From Polytrichum commune (taxonomy: Eukaryota > Streptophyta > Polytrichopsida > Polytrichales > Polytrichaceae): a DNA stretch of 64,000 nt. Every line of letters starts with the position of its first letter. Position 1 is the stretch's first letter. A model generated the notes under the pieces. The model did not search any database. It had not been told where the DNA came from and saw only the letters and a program-made list of their open reading frames with translations. Shown in pieces: positions 36,779-48,923 of this stretch. A program made the position numbers and the translations under genes. The stretch spans positions 67,990,033 through 68,054,032 of the forward strand of contig OX485804.1 in the NCBI GenBank assembly GCA_950295325.1, read 5' to 3'.

Positions 36779-36789
36779 TGGCCGTTAGC
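36779..36789 (-). promoter_or_regulatory. MSA-like element upstream of DRP1 (distal pair, site 2)
   Basis: On the minus strand GCTAACGGCCA matches the MSA consensus at 10 of 11 positions. Two such sites 76 bp apart in the same orientation as the gene strengthen the case, since MSA sites often act in pairs. Confidence 0.45.
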
Positions 36790-36849
36790 AGCTGTCAGGT
36801 GGAGGTCCCCATCACCGTGGACGGTCCCATTCCTGCAGTTAACTGTGTC

Positions 36850-39400
36850 TATGTCTGCAGTTAACTCATGACTAGCACATGAGATAGGCATACGGCATTC
36901 AGTAACTTTTCGTAACTGGACCTTTTTTTTAAACTTTTTTTTTAATTTTTTTTAAAATTAATTGGTGTGTGGTTAGTGAGGATCAAAGAATAAACACCAT
37001 AAAGTCACATGTTCAAAAGATATCGGACTATGTCGTCACATGTTATTAATCGTGCTTGTATTAATAAACACACATGGCAGGACCTATGTATTTAGTTAAG
37101 GAATCAACAAACATGTACATTTACTAATCGTAATTATATCAAGGTTGATTTAAATTTTTGTTGATATGTCATGATAGATTTGCTAACGTCACACAAGTTT
37201 TGATGTGTAAATCTAATATTTTAATTAAAAGTTGGAGTACATGAAAAAATAAACCGAAGAACACCCACACTTCTTAACCAATACCAACATTGTGTATCAA
37301 TCTCAGACACTTAAACCTCCAAATGTATGCTTATGGTATGTATTAGTGGTTTGGGAAGCACGTACTCTAGTTACGAGTGCTCATATCAACTTACATATAG
37401 TAAGATGAGGTGTAGATAAATTGTGACCATCCAAGAAAGAAAGAAAAAGCAACAGGATCTACTACACTTTGATTTCTTTATACCTTTTGCATTGCAACTT
37501 CAACTTTGACACTTAAAAAAAAAATCCTTATGATTCATAATTGCTAACTAGATAAGACAATTCACAATCCCATTCAAACGCCAAATGTCTATGTGGAGTT
37601 GAAAGTGTCCACTATAGGCCCCTTCTACATTAAGGTATATGTTGGCAGATTAGAAACCCTTTCAATTGATAATAAGAAACATTTAAAGTTGCATCAATTT
37701 GATAGTAGTAGTTACACTCAACACTTAAAGTGACAGTTTTCAAGCACACTTCCATGTGTTGGCAAAGTTGGCAAAACATGCTAGATTACAAAAGTTTGGA
37801 TCCCATCCACATTAAAGTGTGGGCTAATTTCCCCCTTGAAAACTAGATTCTATGATGGGCATGATTGTAGGGGAAAGTTGCAGTTTGAGGGGAACTTGAT
37901 CCCCTTTATGTTTCATGACCTAGAAATTGACTTTCATTTGAGCAAACAAACTTTAAATTTCATAACCTATTGGTGTGGACATGAGATTGTCATATTTTGC
38001 ACCAATTATTTTCATGGTGAAGTATACTTACTATGCAAACCTTGACAGAAATATTCATATTTTTTGGATTTTTTTTTTCATGTTTCTTGAATCTCAAGGT
38101 ATAAATAACTATGCTTCAACTAAGTATGGACATACTTTGAGAAGCAAGATCATCAAATATTCCCTCAAGATTTGTATGTATTCACAAATGACACTGTGTG
38201 CATGCAACTAATGCGATGTACAACAAGAGATGTACTAGTCCACATCTAAGAATAGATGTTGTCATTTCTATCATTGGGGTATGCCGATAAAAATGCACAT
38301 ATAAATTTTCATTTTGTCCAAAATGCATGAATAAGTCTAGATTTACTTAAAACATAGTATAATCCAAATAAATCTAGTTGTGCATACATTAAAGTGGGTA
38401 AGTGCGAGGATGAGCACATTCCAACTTGCATGTTGACCAACAAAAAAAACTTCTCTCATGTTGACCAATGCACGGGAAGAGCTGGTAGTTAATGTAAAAT
38501 TAGCCGATGGACCTTGGCAAATAAATGGATGAAAATTGAATACATAGGCCTTAAAACAGATGGTAAAATAGAAAATATAGGAATTTGACCAGTCTTATAA
38601 AGAAAAAAGATGGTAAATTAGCCGTTTGATATCAAGAGGAGGTGGAAATTGGTTGGACCCCCGAGGGTATAGGTAGTTCTCAGCTAGGTCTCTTGAGGGT
38701 ATGGTTGGGTATCATTAGGCTTTGGTGTACACTTCACTTCTTGGCTCCCCCTACCTCGCTCCGCTTACTTGCTTCCTAGCTCTCCACTTGCTTCTAAGTT
38801 CTTCGCTCCTTTTCTCCCTCCCATTCTATTTGACGTTTCTTAGTGTCATGTTGAGTAGTATTCCGGGCTAAGTGGAAGTCAGTAAGTTAACACGTTCGAC
38901 TAGGAATGTTTTCATTCTCCAACAAAGATTTTTGTATAATGCTTTGTAGATTGGTTGGAGATTAATGATATTGTTTAATTGATTAGAATAATTGGAATGT
39001 AATAACTATCCATTGGTGTCAAATTTGAGTGCAAGGTTTGGCCCCTATTTTTTTTCCGAGTTTAATTTTTTTTTTCAAATTTAAAACATTAACTATAATG
39101 GCTAAAAAACAAAGAACAATGAGAGATATGTGCTTGAGGGGAGGGAAATAGAGATGAATGTGATTGTATTGAAGTACAATAGAGCTAGAGATTAGATTGC
39201 ATGAGCAAATACACATACACAAAGGCATATGAATTACATTTGAAGTGACATAATCACCTTCACCTTTTGCCTTGTTCTTTATTTTATTTTTCCTGCTCGG
39301 TTCATACAATGCATATGGGATACCTCAACCCCCAGGCCACTTCTCACAAATCGTATGTGTTATTCAAACCTTATCCGTTCTTACACCTGTGACAATCATC
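36850..39400. other. Intergenic, no gene recognised
   Basis: The sequence is AT-rich spacer with only short ORFs lacking recognisable motifs. No element boundaries could be defined. Confidence 0.5.
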
Positions 39401-39499
39401 ATTTTATGACTATGAGCAACCTAATGCTCTAACTTGCACAATCTTATTTTGCGAGTAGTCAAAGGATTGTAGCTTTTCTGCCTTGATAGTGATTGTTGC

Positions 39500-40130
39500 C
39501 TCTCATTTCCAAAGAGCCATGTTTTGGAATGACATGGCTTCACACAACTTCAAACAATCACCAAAATATACCACATCGGCCTTTTTTCTTTACCATTTTG
39601 GGATAATATGTGGTTCTTCCATCATTCACCAAATAGTCGATGTTGCTTTGTGGGGTATCTTCGCTCCTCTACAAGCTACCCCTCTCCATGAACACCTAGA
39701 GTATATTGCATTTCCTCATTAGACTGGTCTTGGTGTGAAGCTATTGAAGAACACCCTTTGCTTGTTGGTCCTTCTCTTGTTGCTTGAATTACAACTTGGT
39801 TATCTCCCACTTGCTCCTCACGCTCCTCAATATCTTCATTGAGATTAATCAAAGGTGATTTAGAAGATTCGTCCACCCCATCCACCATAGGGACATCATT
39901 TCTCACACTTGGACGTATCTTCAAATCATTTTCAAATACTCGTCCTATCCTTCATAAACACGACATCTCTACTTTTGATAATCTTGTTGATTTTCAAACA
40001 CATGAGTCTGTATGGTTTGGTGCTTTCACCATAACCAAGAAACAAACATTTGGTGTCTTTTGCATCAAACTTACCTCTTTTTTCATCCGGCAATATTACA
40101 TATTCAATGCATCCAAATGCATGCATGTTT
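39500..40130 (-). mobile_element. Decayed Ty1/Copia retrotransposon fragment
   Basis: On the minus strand the frame at 40126-39932 reads FGCIEYVILPDEKRGK...CLFLGYGE...SRDVVF, the conserved stretch after the integrase core of Copia polyproteins. Further along (about 39590-39490) short stretches typical of the region before the reverse transcriptase appear, such as LCEAM, but in other frames and with in-frame stops. No LTRs, primer-binding site or reverse transcriptase were found, so this is an old partial copy. Confidence 0.75.
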
Positions 40131-40134
40131 GCAA

Positions 40135-41000
40135 TCTTTTAATATTGATGAAATCATTAATTTTCTAGCAAAAAAATTTGAGAGGTCAGGAAAGAATAAA
40201 AATCTATCCTTCGAGAGCTTCAAAAAGAACATGTTCAATTAGCATTATGAAGATTCTATAAAATAAAATGGTTATCTAGGTCTGATGCTATTTCTACCTT
40301 GTGTGATACCTTAGAATTTGTACATGTTTTTATATAGAGATCATTCAAAAATAAAGATGATAGGACATTTGTCCTTCTTTTCAAAAAATTAAGAAATTTT
40401 AAATACAATACATTTTCTATTTCTTAGACGATTTGCTTAAAAGTTGTCTACGGGTTTTCAACACAAATATATTGATGTAACTATTGTAGGATCTTTTGTT
40501 AGAATCAAAATGAAAAAAATTGGACTGTTGTATGTTATAGAGAATACTAGCCTGAACCAAAAGACATCCAATTCCAATACAAAAACCCATGCTATACTAG
40601 ACCATGGCCCCTTTAGTAGATATTTGCAAAGGTTGCCAATTGAATTTTATATGGCTAAATTCTATATTTGCAAATTTTCAAATATATATTGATTTGTCAA
40701 AGTATTTGGGAGTTGAGAATCCTTGGCCCTCAAAAGGTAAAGGGCTAGACCAAGTTCGAATCATGACAAGGATGTTATTTATGTGCACTACAATGTCAAT
40801 TTAATGTTGTTTTGATGTTTTACAATGCTTCTTCTAGTTTGAAGATCCAAAATTGAAGTGCTGAAATTGAGGTAAAAAATTAACTATTACTGTGATAATA
40901 TTCAAAATAATGCAGAATTTCAATAATTAGTGTGGGGCAACCTAATTGCACATACGAGTGCACCTAATTACTCAGACTTTTGTGCAACTCAACATGAAGT
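40135..41000. other. Intergenic, no gene recognised
   Basis: AT-rich spacer. A B-box-like GTTCGAATC near 40753 has no good A box. No gene is seen. Confidence 0.4.
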
Positions 41001-41383
41001 GCCTACACTAAATATGATATTTAGTGTCACCAATTCTAATTGTCTTGCTCAATACTAATTGCAAACCGCAGTATAGTGCCACCGACACTAAATCTTAATC
41101 CAACATAAATCGTCATTCCTTGTAAAAAATTTGGGGGGTTGTAGATATACAAAGTTGCAAATACTGTCACTTACCAATTGATGTTTCATCCAAGTTTCGT
41201 TCATCCATGACAATATTTCGTCACAAGTTGCTGACAAGCAAAAGTAGGGTTTTGGCCAACAGATGAACTTATCCATCCTCTGTGACAACAATTGTTCACT
41301 TATTCGTAAGAAGTGTCATCCGAAAAGTTAGCATAGTGACATTAAAATACCATATGACATTAAATATCGTATTTAGTGTAGTT
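41001..41383. mobile_element. CACTA-like non-autonomous element, copy 2
   Basis: The left end GCCTACACTAAATATGATAT and the right end, whose complement reads AACTACACTAAATACGATAT, form inverted repeats. They match the CACTA termini at 3756-4147 with two decayed outer bases. ATTTAGTGT motifs recur inside both ends. The size (383 bp) is close to copy 1 (392 bp). Confidence 0.7.
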
Positions 41384-41893
41384 CCTTCTAGAGCGTTTTT
41401 AACGAACTTCATCTTAATAATGAAACCCAAGTAGCCGACCAAGTATGATATACACCGGCTAGTACAAAGTTGCCAAAAGGGGGGTGGCGGGTGAGTCATC
41501 ACAAGCTTCATGAGAAGCAACCACAGCCTTTCCTCGCAATTTGCAAAAAAAACCTTCCCTAGAGAGAGCCTAGCGTGCAAATACGAGGCAATGGGCAATG
41601 GGCCCACTTGTTGAGAGCCTCTTGATACGTTAAATGGGGTTTTTCATCGTATGTATCTAGACTAGTATGGGTCCATGTCATCTTGGCCCTTTGTGCCCTT
41701 ACATACAATACATCATTTTCTCCATCTTTTTGGACCGATGGGCCGGGAATGGTGGGGAACAGGAGGGGAACGGCTTCACCACCATCACCACCATGTTGTT
41801 CATTATATCTAGATCTTTTGCTGACGTCACCCAAGCCCTTTTGGCTACATTCTAGAAATCACCTTCCAAGTTCAACTGATACGGTCCTTTTTA

Positions 41894-42344
41894 GGGCCAC
41901 TTTACACTCTGACCATGGCTCGTGACCATGGAATGTTGAGGACCCTTGAAGTCCTTCATCTCAGGGTTGTTTTATGGACAATTGATATTTCATTTGTGTG
42001 GTCATGGGACCTTCAAGTGTAGTGTAAAGACATACACGAACAATCTCTCCACTGGATGGAATGTCATTACCATGCTATTCATGTGGCTACTTTTCCATAG
42101 TAGATCAAGGGGTAGAGAGATCTTTGAAATGTCATGGTCACTCTATTTTGTGTTTACACTAAGTTCCTGGGGATGAGGTTGATGTAAAATCCTTCAAACT
42201 AAAGAAGTTTGGAAAAACTTATAGTCTCTACACCATCCATCCATTCATTCATTCAAACTTCTTGGGTCTCCCAAGGCCCTCAAGCTCTAGTGCAAAGTAA
42301 AGTGGGACGGTCACAACCTCTCAAGCTCTAGTGTAAAGTGCCCC
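41894..42344. mobile_element. PIF/Harbinger-like MITE, copy 3
   Basis: The element begins GGGCCACTTTACACTCTGAC and ends GTGTAAAGTGCCCC, with GTGACC/GGTCAC further inside both ends, as in the copies at 850 and 7402. The left flank is TTA, the right flank is TAG, so one side of the target duplication has changed or the end is ragged. Confidence 0.65.
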
Positions 42345-42421
42345 TAGTTGTATCCTCTACTAGGCTCTAATCATGAAAGGGTTATCTTTCTAAATAATGA
42401 TACGGCTATCCTTCTCAACAA

Positions 42422-42679
42422 TAAGGAATAATCGCATACAAACACGCCTCTCATCCATCGATCCAACATAAAAATGTCGTCCCCTGAAAAATTGTGGCCG
42501 ATTTATCTCATGAATCATCTCATGGGCTAGAATAATTCAAGATCTTTGAAGCTAATTATGATGTCGAATAACCCCCCCCCCAAAAAAAAAAACAACCTCT
42601 TCATCGTATACTATTATAAAGTGTTTATGTCGAATGAATGAGAAGTACCCTCGTAATGCAATAACCCCCTCTCTCCATC
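42422..42679. mobile_element. Foldback MITE, copy 2
   Basis: The left arm (AAGGAATAATCGCATACAAA, then CTCTCATCCATC) and the right arm (GAATGAATGAGAAGTACC, then AATAACCCCCTCTCTCC) are inverted copies that match the foldback element at 1193-1624. A C-run followed by an A-run marks about 42572-42591. Confidence 0.55.
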
Positions 42680-43068
42680 CTTCCCAATGAACGTGTTCAC
42701 CACAAGGTTTTTCCCGTCAATGTTTTTAAACAAATTGAGCCCCGTTTTTGTCATTGAGTCGTGGAGAAGTGAACGGTTTTAGGCTACTCTTTTGAGTTGG
42801 AAGTTTCTAGAAAAGGCTCACAAGGCACAAGGGTGAAGAAATCGTGACCTGCTCTAATTTGTTTGACTCTAATGGGATTGTTGAAAAAAATCTCACTCTT
42901 CACACAATTCGGAATTAATTAAAGGCTTGCGAAACTTCAAAGAGATGAGGAAGAAATGCTTCCATATTTTGACCATTATAAAGCAGGGTGGACTGCCTAG
43001 GATGCTATCCGGCAATAAGTGGGGGTGATCTTTTGAACCGTTTTTCTTACTATATATGGAGCAAGGGA

Positions 43069-43140
43069 ATTATCATACACGAGTGTAACTCTCATTCATC
43101 CAACATAAGAGCCCTGAAATAGTATGCAGTCCAAGAGGTT
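43069..43140 (+). mobile_element. Solo arm of the foldback MITE family
   Basis: GCAAGGGAATTATCATACAC, then GAGTGTAACTCTCATTCATC, matches one arm of the element at 1193-1624, including AGTATGCAGTCCAAGAG compared with AGTATGTAGCCCAGAG. The second arm is not seen. Confidence 0.5.
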
Positions 43141-43149
43141 ACGTTGTTT

Positions 43150-45188
43150 AGTTTATTTGCGGTGTTATTTATTGGTAGGTGGATACAAAATGCACAGAGC
43201 TATAGGATACCAATTTTCTTCGTTTTGTAGATATATTGGACTATTTCTAATGAAGTATGAGCTGTAAGTCTACATTGATGGTTATGGACATCATGTTTAT
43301 GGTGTATGCATGTGTTAGGCACTTCATTTACCAGTTTTTTTTTCTAACCTTGTATAAATACTCAAGGCTATTTCTTACCTAGAAATTTGTACGTGTATCT
43401 TCTTTTTGTGGCCTGGAACTCTTTATATAAGAGTTATAATTCAGATGGGATGAATGCACGTCATTTTTTAATTTCAACTATGTGTGCACCTCTTAGACTT
43501 TGTAGATTTGAAGTGGTTATTTTTAATTTTAGAAATATAAAAAATTAATTCAATGGGAATGAGAAGAAAAGTGGGCAACTCTGTACTTGGTTAAATTTCA
43601 CCTTCAAATTGGAGGATGAGGTTAGAGATGTTGAATTGGAATGAATCAACCCTCAACCCTGTAGGACCCAGACTTATTGTTACTATGAGCCCCTGATGGA
43701 TGAGTTTACATAGATGCCACGAACCCCAAGCCCATGTGGGCATGTGTTTTATGTACGTGAGCCTAGCCTAGTGAGCACATCATGTCACTTGTGGAATTAC
43801 ACATAGAAGTATAACATGTGGCGTGTTCCAATAAGATCAAATATTGCATTCGTATCAACTCTTTGTTGCCTATGTCGGGAAGATAGTTGGGTTGATACTT
43901 GTGTGCCATGTGGCATATAAATTGAGCTTAAAGTGGTGAATTGGTTTTGGAGGGGGGGCTTTTTAAACCATGGATTGGTTCAACACCAATCCATGGTAGG
44001 CTTGTCTTCAAAAACATCTCCAACTTCAGGTACTAGGGCCATGATGTCCAAACCTAACGCATAACCTAGAACCAATGCTTTTAATTCACTTTCATACATT
44101 TGAAGCCATCAACTTAGTCGTGTTGGCTTTAGGTTTAGTGTTTGGTCTTGTGATACGCATGTCTTAGTCAAACATCTATCTTATTCAAAAATCTATTTTT
44201 AGGTGCAAGAATGGTTCATTATTCTTTTTTGAACCAACCATTATGATAGTTCTTTAAAAGGATTAATATGAAGGCTTAGTGGTTGGGAAGTCAAAAAGTC
44301 AATGGTCGACACTCACTCAACACCAATCACCTTAGGCACATATATATATATACAAAATATCGCATGTAAGTAACTAGGATTATAAGTGTATTTGGATTCA
44401 TGCATGAATTTGGAACAATTCCAATCGTCAATACGACGTATAGTAGATCGTAAAACTACACAAAATATGGTGGTTGGCGAACACAAAACACAAATATTCA
44501 AAGTTGTGGTTGTTGTGTTTTTTAATGTGTTGATGTCGTTTGATGTTTTTGTCTTCACAAGTGTGCATCCCTTATTATGTTTGGATAGGTGGTTTGTCCA
44601 AATATACTTAAATGTCAGTTAATTTCTTTAAAATTCATCGTGAATTGAGGTTTAATCACTAAAGTCTCATAATTTACTATGGCACTGAATATATACAAGG
44701 TTTGCTAACGATTTTTTTTTTTGCTTGAATTCATTGCACATCTAAAGAAGAAAATTTCCTAGATGTAACCATAATAAGCTCACTTCCCTTACCTTTTTTT
44801 ATGTCTCAATATCATTCAATTCCCTTAGTCTTTGTCATACAACATTCGATTTCTACAATATTTGTTAATCAAAGGAAAATTATCACTTGGATTTTTGGCA
44901 CGTCAACAAAGGAAAATCTACTAAAAGTAACCATACTAAGGTAGTTTACCTTGTCCTATGTTTTTCCAATAAGGTTTTAGTCACCTTGGTCTCATTCTTA
45001 TGGCATACATTCCCCCCCCCCCCCCCCCCCCCGAAATTTATCACATATCAAAAGAGGCAAGACCATCTTGAAAATTTGAGGATTAACCCCCTAAAGGTCC
45101 CGGTATATGCTCTATGGTCTACACAATAGTTTGTACAAGCCCCCAACAAATATTACGATAAAATTTTCCATGGTCTATGAGATTGAAG
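43150..45188. other. Intergenic, no gene recognised; poly-C tract
   Basis: No gene is seen. An AT microsatellite lies near 44340-44352. An uninterrupted run of 21 C occupies 45012-45032 and may be an assembly or sequencing weak point. Confidence 0.5.
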
Positions 45189-45190
45189 TA

Positions 45191-45864
45191 CAGTGTTCTC
45201 CCACTTAAGTACTCACTATGAACCAGAGTCGTTAGTGCGCACTTAGTTGGTAGGTGCATACTTTACTTATATCACTTTCTAGACGCTGTGTTTTGATGAA
45301 TCGCAATGGAAAACAGATGAAACCTAAGGCAACCCGCTTCACCAATGTCCAACAATGTGAAATCATTGCAAAGTTGAGCAAGTCGAACGTGCCGAGCAAA
45401 CGGGCAGCGTTTGATGACACAAACATCGAAGATTATTGTGTTGTTATGCTTGAGGACATTGATGAAGTTTTGGAAACGAAGCAAATTGAAGAAGAACCAC
45501 CTATCGATGACAAAGTCCAACCTATCGAGATATTTGCTCCATCTGAAAGTGTTGCTGACTTCAAAGGCTTTGAAGCTCTACACAACATTGTCCTTGACAT
45601 CGACGACCAATTGCTTTGCTCCGATGTTCAAACAGAAGGTGGACAAAATGTATGATGAACTGCGACGATCGTTTGAGACGTTTCAGCGAAATGTTAACAA
45701 ACTGACATTGAATGTCAAGCGTTAAAAACACATGCATTCACAACAAATGACTATGCATGACATGTTCAAACAATAAAGTATGAACCTTGATTTCTGTCAA
45801 AAAAATTGCGCACTTAACAAGGATGCGTACTTAAATGGGTGCGTACTTAAGTGGGAGATTACTG
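45191..45864 (+). mobile_element. pogo/Tc1-mariner-like deletion derivative with transposase remnant
   Basis: The element is bounded by TA on both sides (45189-45190 and 45865-45866). It starts CAGTGTTCTCCCACTTAAGT and ends with the inverted ACTTAAGTGGGAGATTACTG. CAGT termini with a TA duplication are typical of pogo/Tigger elements. Inside, a frame from 45254 reads RFTNVQQCEIIAKLSKSNVP, like the N-terminal pogo/CENP-B helix-turn-helix. It then passes directly into an acidic stretch and, in another frame, YDELRRSFETFQRNVNKL, which could be a C-terminal tail. The catalytic DDE core is absent, so it cannot move by itself. Confidence 0.7.
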
Positions 45865-45869
45865 TATAT

Positions 45870-46580
45870 TATCACAACTTACTACAAAAAAGAAAGTGAA
45901 AGCGTGATCGATCAGTTGGGGCAACAATGACAAGATTTATGTGGTATGTATCTCAATATAGGTCATTTATATGAGCTCAAATCTCCCAATATGTCCTTTT
46001 ACATGTATGTGTGTTGAGTTTTTAATTGGACCATGCAATTGATAAATGAGTCAAATCTAGGTGGGGCCACTTTTGATAGTTTCAACTAAAAACTTCATCA
46101 AGTAATTGCACAACATCTTGAGATCCATTTACGGGTATGTTGAATCTTTCTAAATTAGCGTTTAAAAGGTCCAAGAGGAAGGTGAGAGGCCCATTATGCA
46201 CGTCAAGATGTCACACAAAGGGGTTTGAAATATTTTCTTGATGTTTTTAGTAAAAGTGTCAAAAATGCTCCTATCTCAAATTAGCCTAAACAGCATATAC
46301 CTTATTGCAATCAAACTTGAGAGTATGATTCATAGGGAAATTTGAGCCCATACACATATCACACATAGATATACCACGTATATATAATCATTGTTGTCAC
46401 ATATGACTTTCTTCCCACTTTCTCTCTTTAATAAGGTCTTAATAAGATGTGCTAAATATGGACTCACAACCATACACTAGAGAAAATAAAAATTTGAATA
46501 CTTGTTGCAGGTTAGTACAAAACATCACATGTGACGTATTGCATATAAACCCACCCGGTTCTTTAAAGATTAATTGCTAA
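45870..46580. other. Intergenic, no gene recognised
   Basis: AT-rich spacer with no recognisable feature. Confidence 0.4.
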
Positions 46581-46587
46581 GCGTCTA

Positions 46588-47246
46588 GGAGGCCCATACT
46601 AAGCCTCTCCAAACTAAATAGTGTATTTGAATTACATTCTTTCACTTTGATGTTATTGACGATCTAAGTTCAAATACGCAACTTAGGTGCCCTTAAATGC
46701 AAATACATGTGTTGTATTTTGGTCGTCAATGTCTAGTATGAGTACATTTTTTTCTCCTTGCCTTAAAACAATGTATACAATAAGTTTTCAAACACATATT
46801 TTATATAAAGAATTCATTCTAGAACTTTATGAAGCCCATACAAATTGTGTATATGGTTGTATATTGAAACCCCACATCCCTTACCCTTAAGTGTATGAGA
46901 GGCCCAAAGTGAGCCTCTCCATGCACAAAATAGCGTATTTAAACTACACACTTTTCAATTTATCAAATTGTGTAAAAAGTGACCCTATCTAATATTAACT
47001 TTCTCTCCAAGTACACTTTTCAAATAAGTTGAATACCTTGATATTATAAAATATTGAAGTTCAAATACGCGACATGGACGCCCTTGGATGCAAATACATA
47101 TGTTGTATCTGATCATCAATGTCTACTACGAGATACTCATATATTCTCCTTGAAATAACACAATTATATATTATAAAATTATAAACACATAAAATAGGAT
47201 TTATGAACGCAATTTACAAATTGTGTATGTAGCTGTCATATATATT
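46588..47246 (+). repeat. Imperfect tandem duplication (~300-350 bp unit)
   Basis: AGGCCCATACTAAGCCTCTC (46591) is followed by AGTTCAAATACGC, GCAAATACATGTGTTGTAT and CGTCAATGTCTA. The same blocks recur in order from 46901 (AGGCCCAAAGTGAGCCTCTC and so on) to 47246. The second unit carries an extra segment near 46960-47050. Confidence 0.6.
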
Positions 47247-47249
47247 GAA

Positions 47250-47613
47250 GGGGAGGCTGCACACGTTCGAAAATGGCCGGTTTTGAAACAGAGTTTGGTA
47301 AGCCAGGGTTAAAGAATTTCGGCCTTGGCATATGCCTAACCTCAAGGAGCTCGGTTTCAAAATCAATCGGTCCCTCATTTATTGGGTAGAATCTCATGTT
47401 TTCAACTCCAATCCAAAACCGCGTTTTTGCTCGGCTTAAAACCTCCAAATCCGATCGAAGTTTGAAACACACATTTTCACCAAAAAAATAAGAGAGGCCA
47501 ACCTTGAAACCTAGTTCCTCGAAGTTAGGCACATATCAAGGCTGAAATTCTTTTACCTCGGATTACCAAACTCCATTTTGAAACCGGCGTTTTTGAACAT
47601 GTGTGGCCTCCCC
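47250..47613. mobile_element. Palindromic MITE with ~115-bp inverted arms
   Basis: The left arm from GGGGAGGCTGCACACGTTCG through GAGTTTGGTAAGCC and GGAGCTCGGTTTC is mirrored by the right arm ending GTGTGGCCTCCCC. The loop is about 130 bp. The 98-codon ORF on the minus strand (47236-47532) lies across the left arm and the loop and is a by-product of the element, not a gene. Confidence 0.65.
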
Positions 47614-47619
47614 TCGAGA

Positions 47620-48923
47620 CCCCATGTCCTTGAAGGGTTAACTGTTTTTCAGTTATAGTTGGATGATAGTGAAGGAGCCCCCAAGAGTAGCTTAGTGCAC
47701 TTCTCTTACTAATAATCGTGTTCTTGAGAGATGTCTGTTGGAATCCAATTGCTCCTCCTTTCCTCTTCGCAGTCATTGCTTCCGAGTCCCTGCCGCTTCA
47801 CAATTCTTCAATCTTCTGTAGCCCCAACATCCGTAGAATACTATACAAGCTTTGTGACTATGTATGATGATCAGAAAGGTATTTTAAAATTTCTTGTTGT
47901 TTTGTTTTTTGGGGGGGGAACTATGGGTGGTTTCGTCAGGATTAGAGGTTGGTTTCTGTCTGCAATCCCTCGTCACCAGGCTGGGGACAAGACGCCGAGG
48001 GTTTGTGATTGAATATTGTAAGCTTAGTTGTAAATTGCCATGAGGTTACATATCTCTTGAATATTCTCGTATAAGAATATACGAGGAGAATTTGGCAAGA
48101 AACGTATGGTCATGTACAACATTCCAACAAGAAATGAACTACGATGTGATGAGAGATGATGGTTGTCGTGTTTTGGATTAATACTTTCGGTTGTGAGACC
48201 TAAGAAGAGGTTAAGAAGGTTTAGTCATGTCCGAGTTCTCGGATAACAGGATATGGTGGAGGTGGTGGAAGGAAATTAGGACGGAGAGACATGGAAGCCG
48301 TTGCGAACTCGTCTCCTGACTCACAAATATGGATCAGCGTAATTTGAGAACAATTCAGAGTACAAGGATTGTTGTCGCCCTCTGAGAGTAGTCTCGTGAA
48401 CAGGTTAGCATACTTTCTTAAAATTGTCATTCCTTGCATTTGAGAAACATCGGTTACCGAGGCATATGCAAAGTAGAGTTGAAGGTTTTGTATCGTCTTG
48501 TCACATTCGGGGCCTTGTTTTGCTCATATAATAAATGTTGATTGAGCAAGAGACACTCCCAAGAACTTTATGAATTATCTCACTAAGAGAATAACTGACG
48601 GGTTCCTTTGAGCACATTCTTATATTAAGATGGGTAAGAATAACTCCATTTCAATTTGCCCCACCTGTTGAGGCTTTGCTACTGATGTTGATCCTTTGCA
48701 ACTCTAAAACCTATCAAATGATAGATATGCAAAAAGATATTGCAAGGAGTTGAGGTTTTGGCGCTAGTTGTCATTTGATCATCTAACATCTTGTAATGTC
48801 AAGAAACATAACATGCTCTTCTTGCTTGCATGCAATCTCTTAGCACTCCATTTTGTTGACTTCATTGTGATACCGCTCGAACAGGGGTTCCTTCCAACTG
48901 TTGGACAATTACAAAGGTCCAAT
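47620..48923. other. Upstream region of the kinesin-3-like gene
   Basis: No clear gene is seen. A short ORF at 47731-48012 has a hydrophobic start but no other support. Untranslated exons of the downstream gene may lie here. Confidence 0.35.

Noticed and set aside
47236-47532. 98-codon ORF on the minus strand
   Set aside because: It lies across the left arm and loop of a palindromic MITE.
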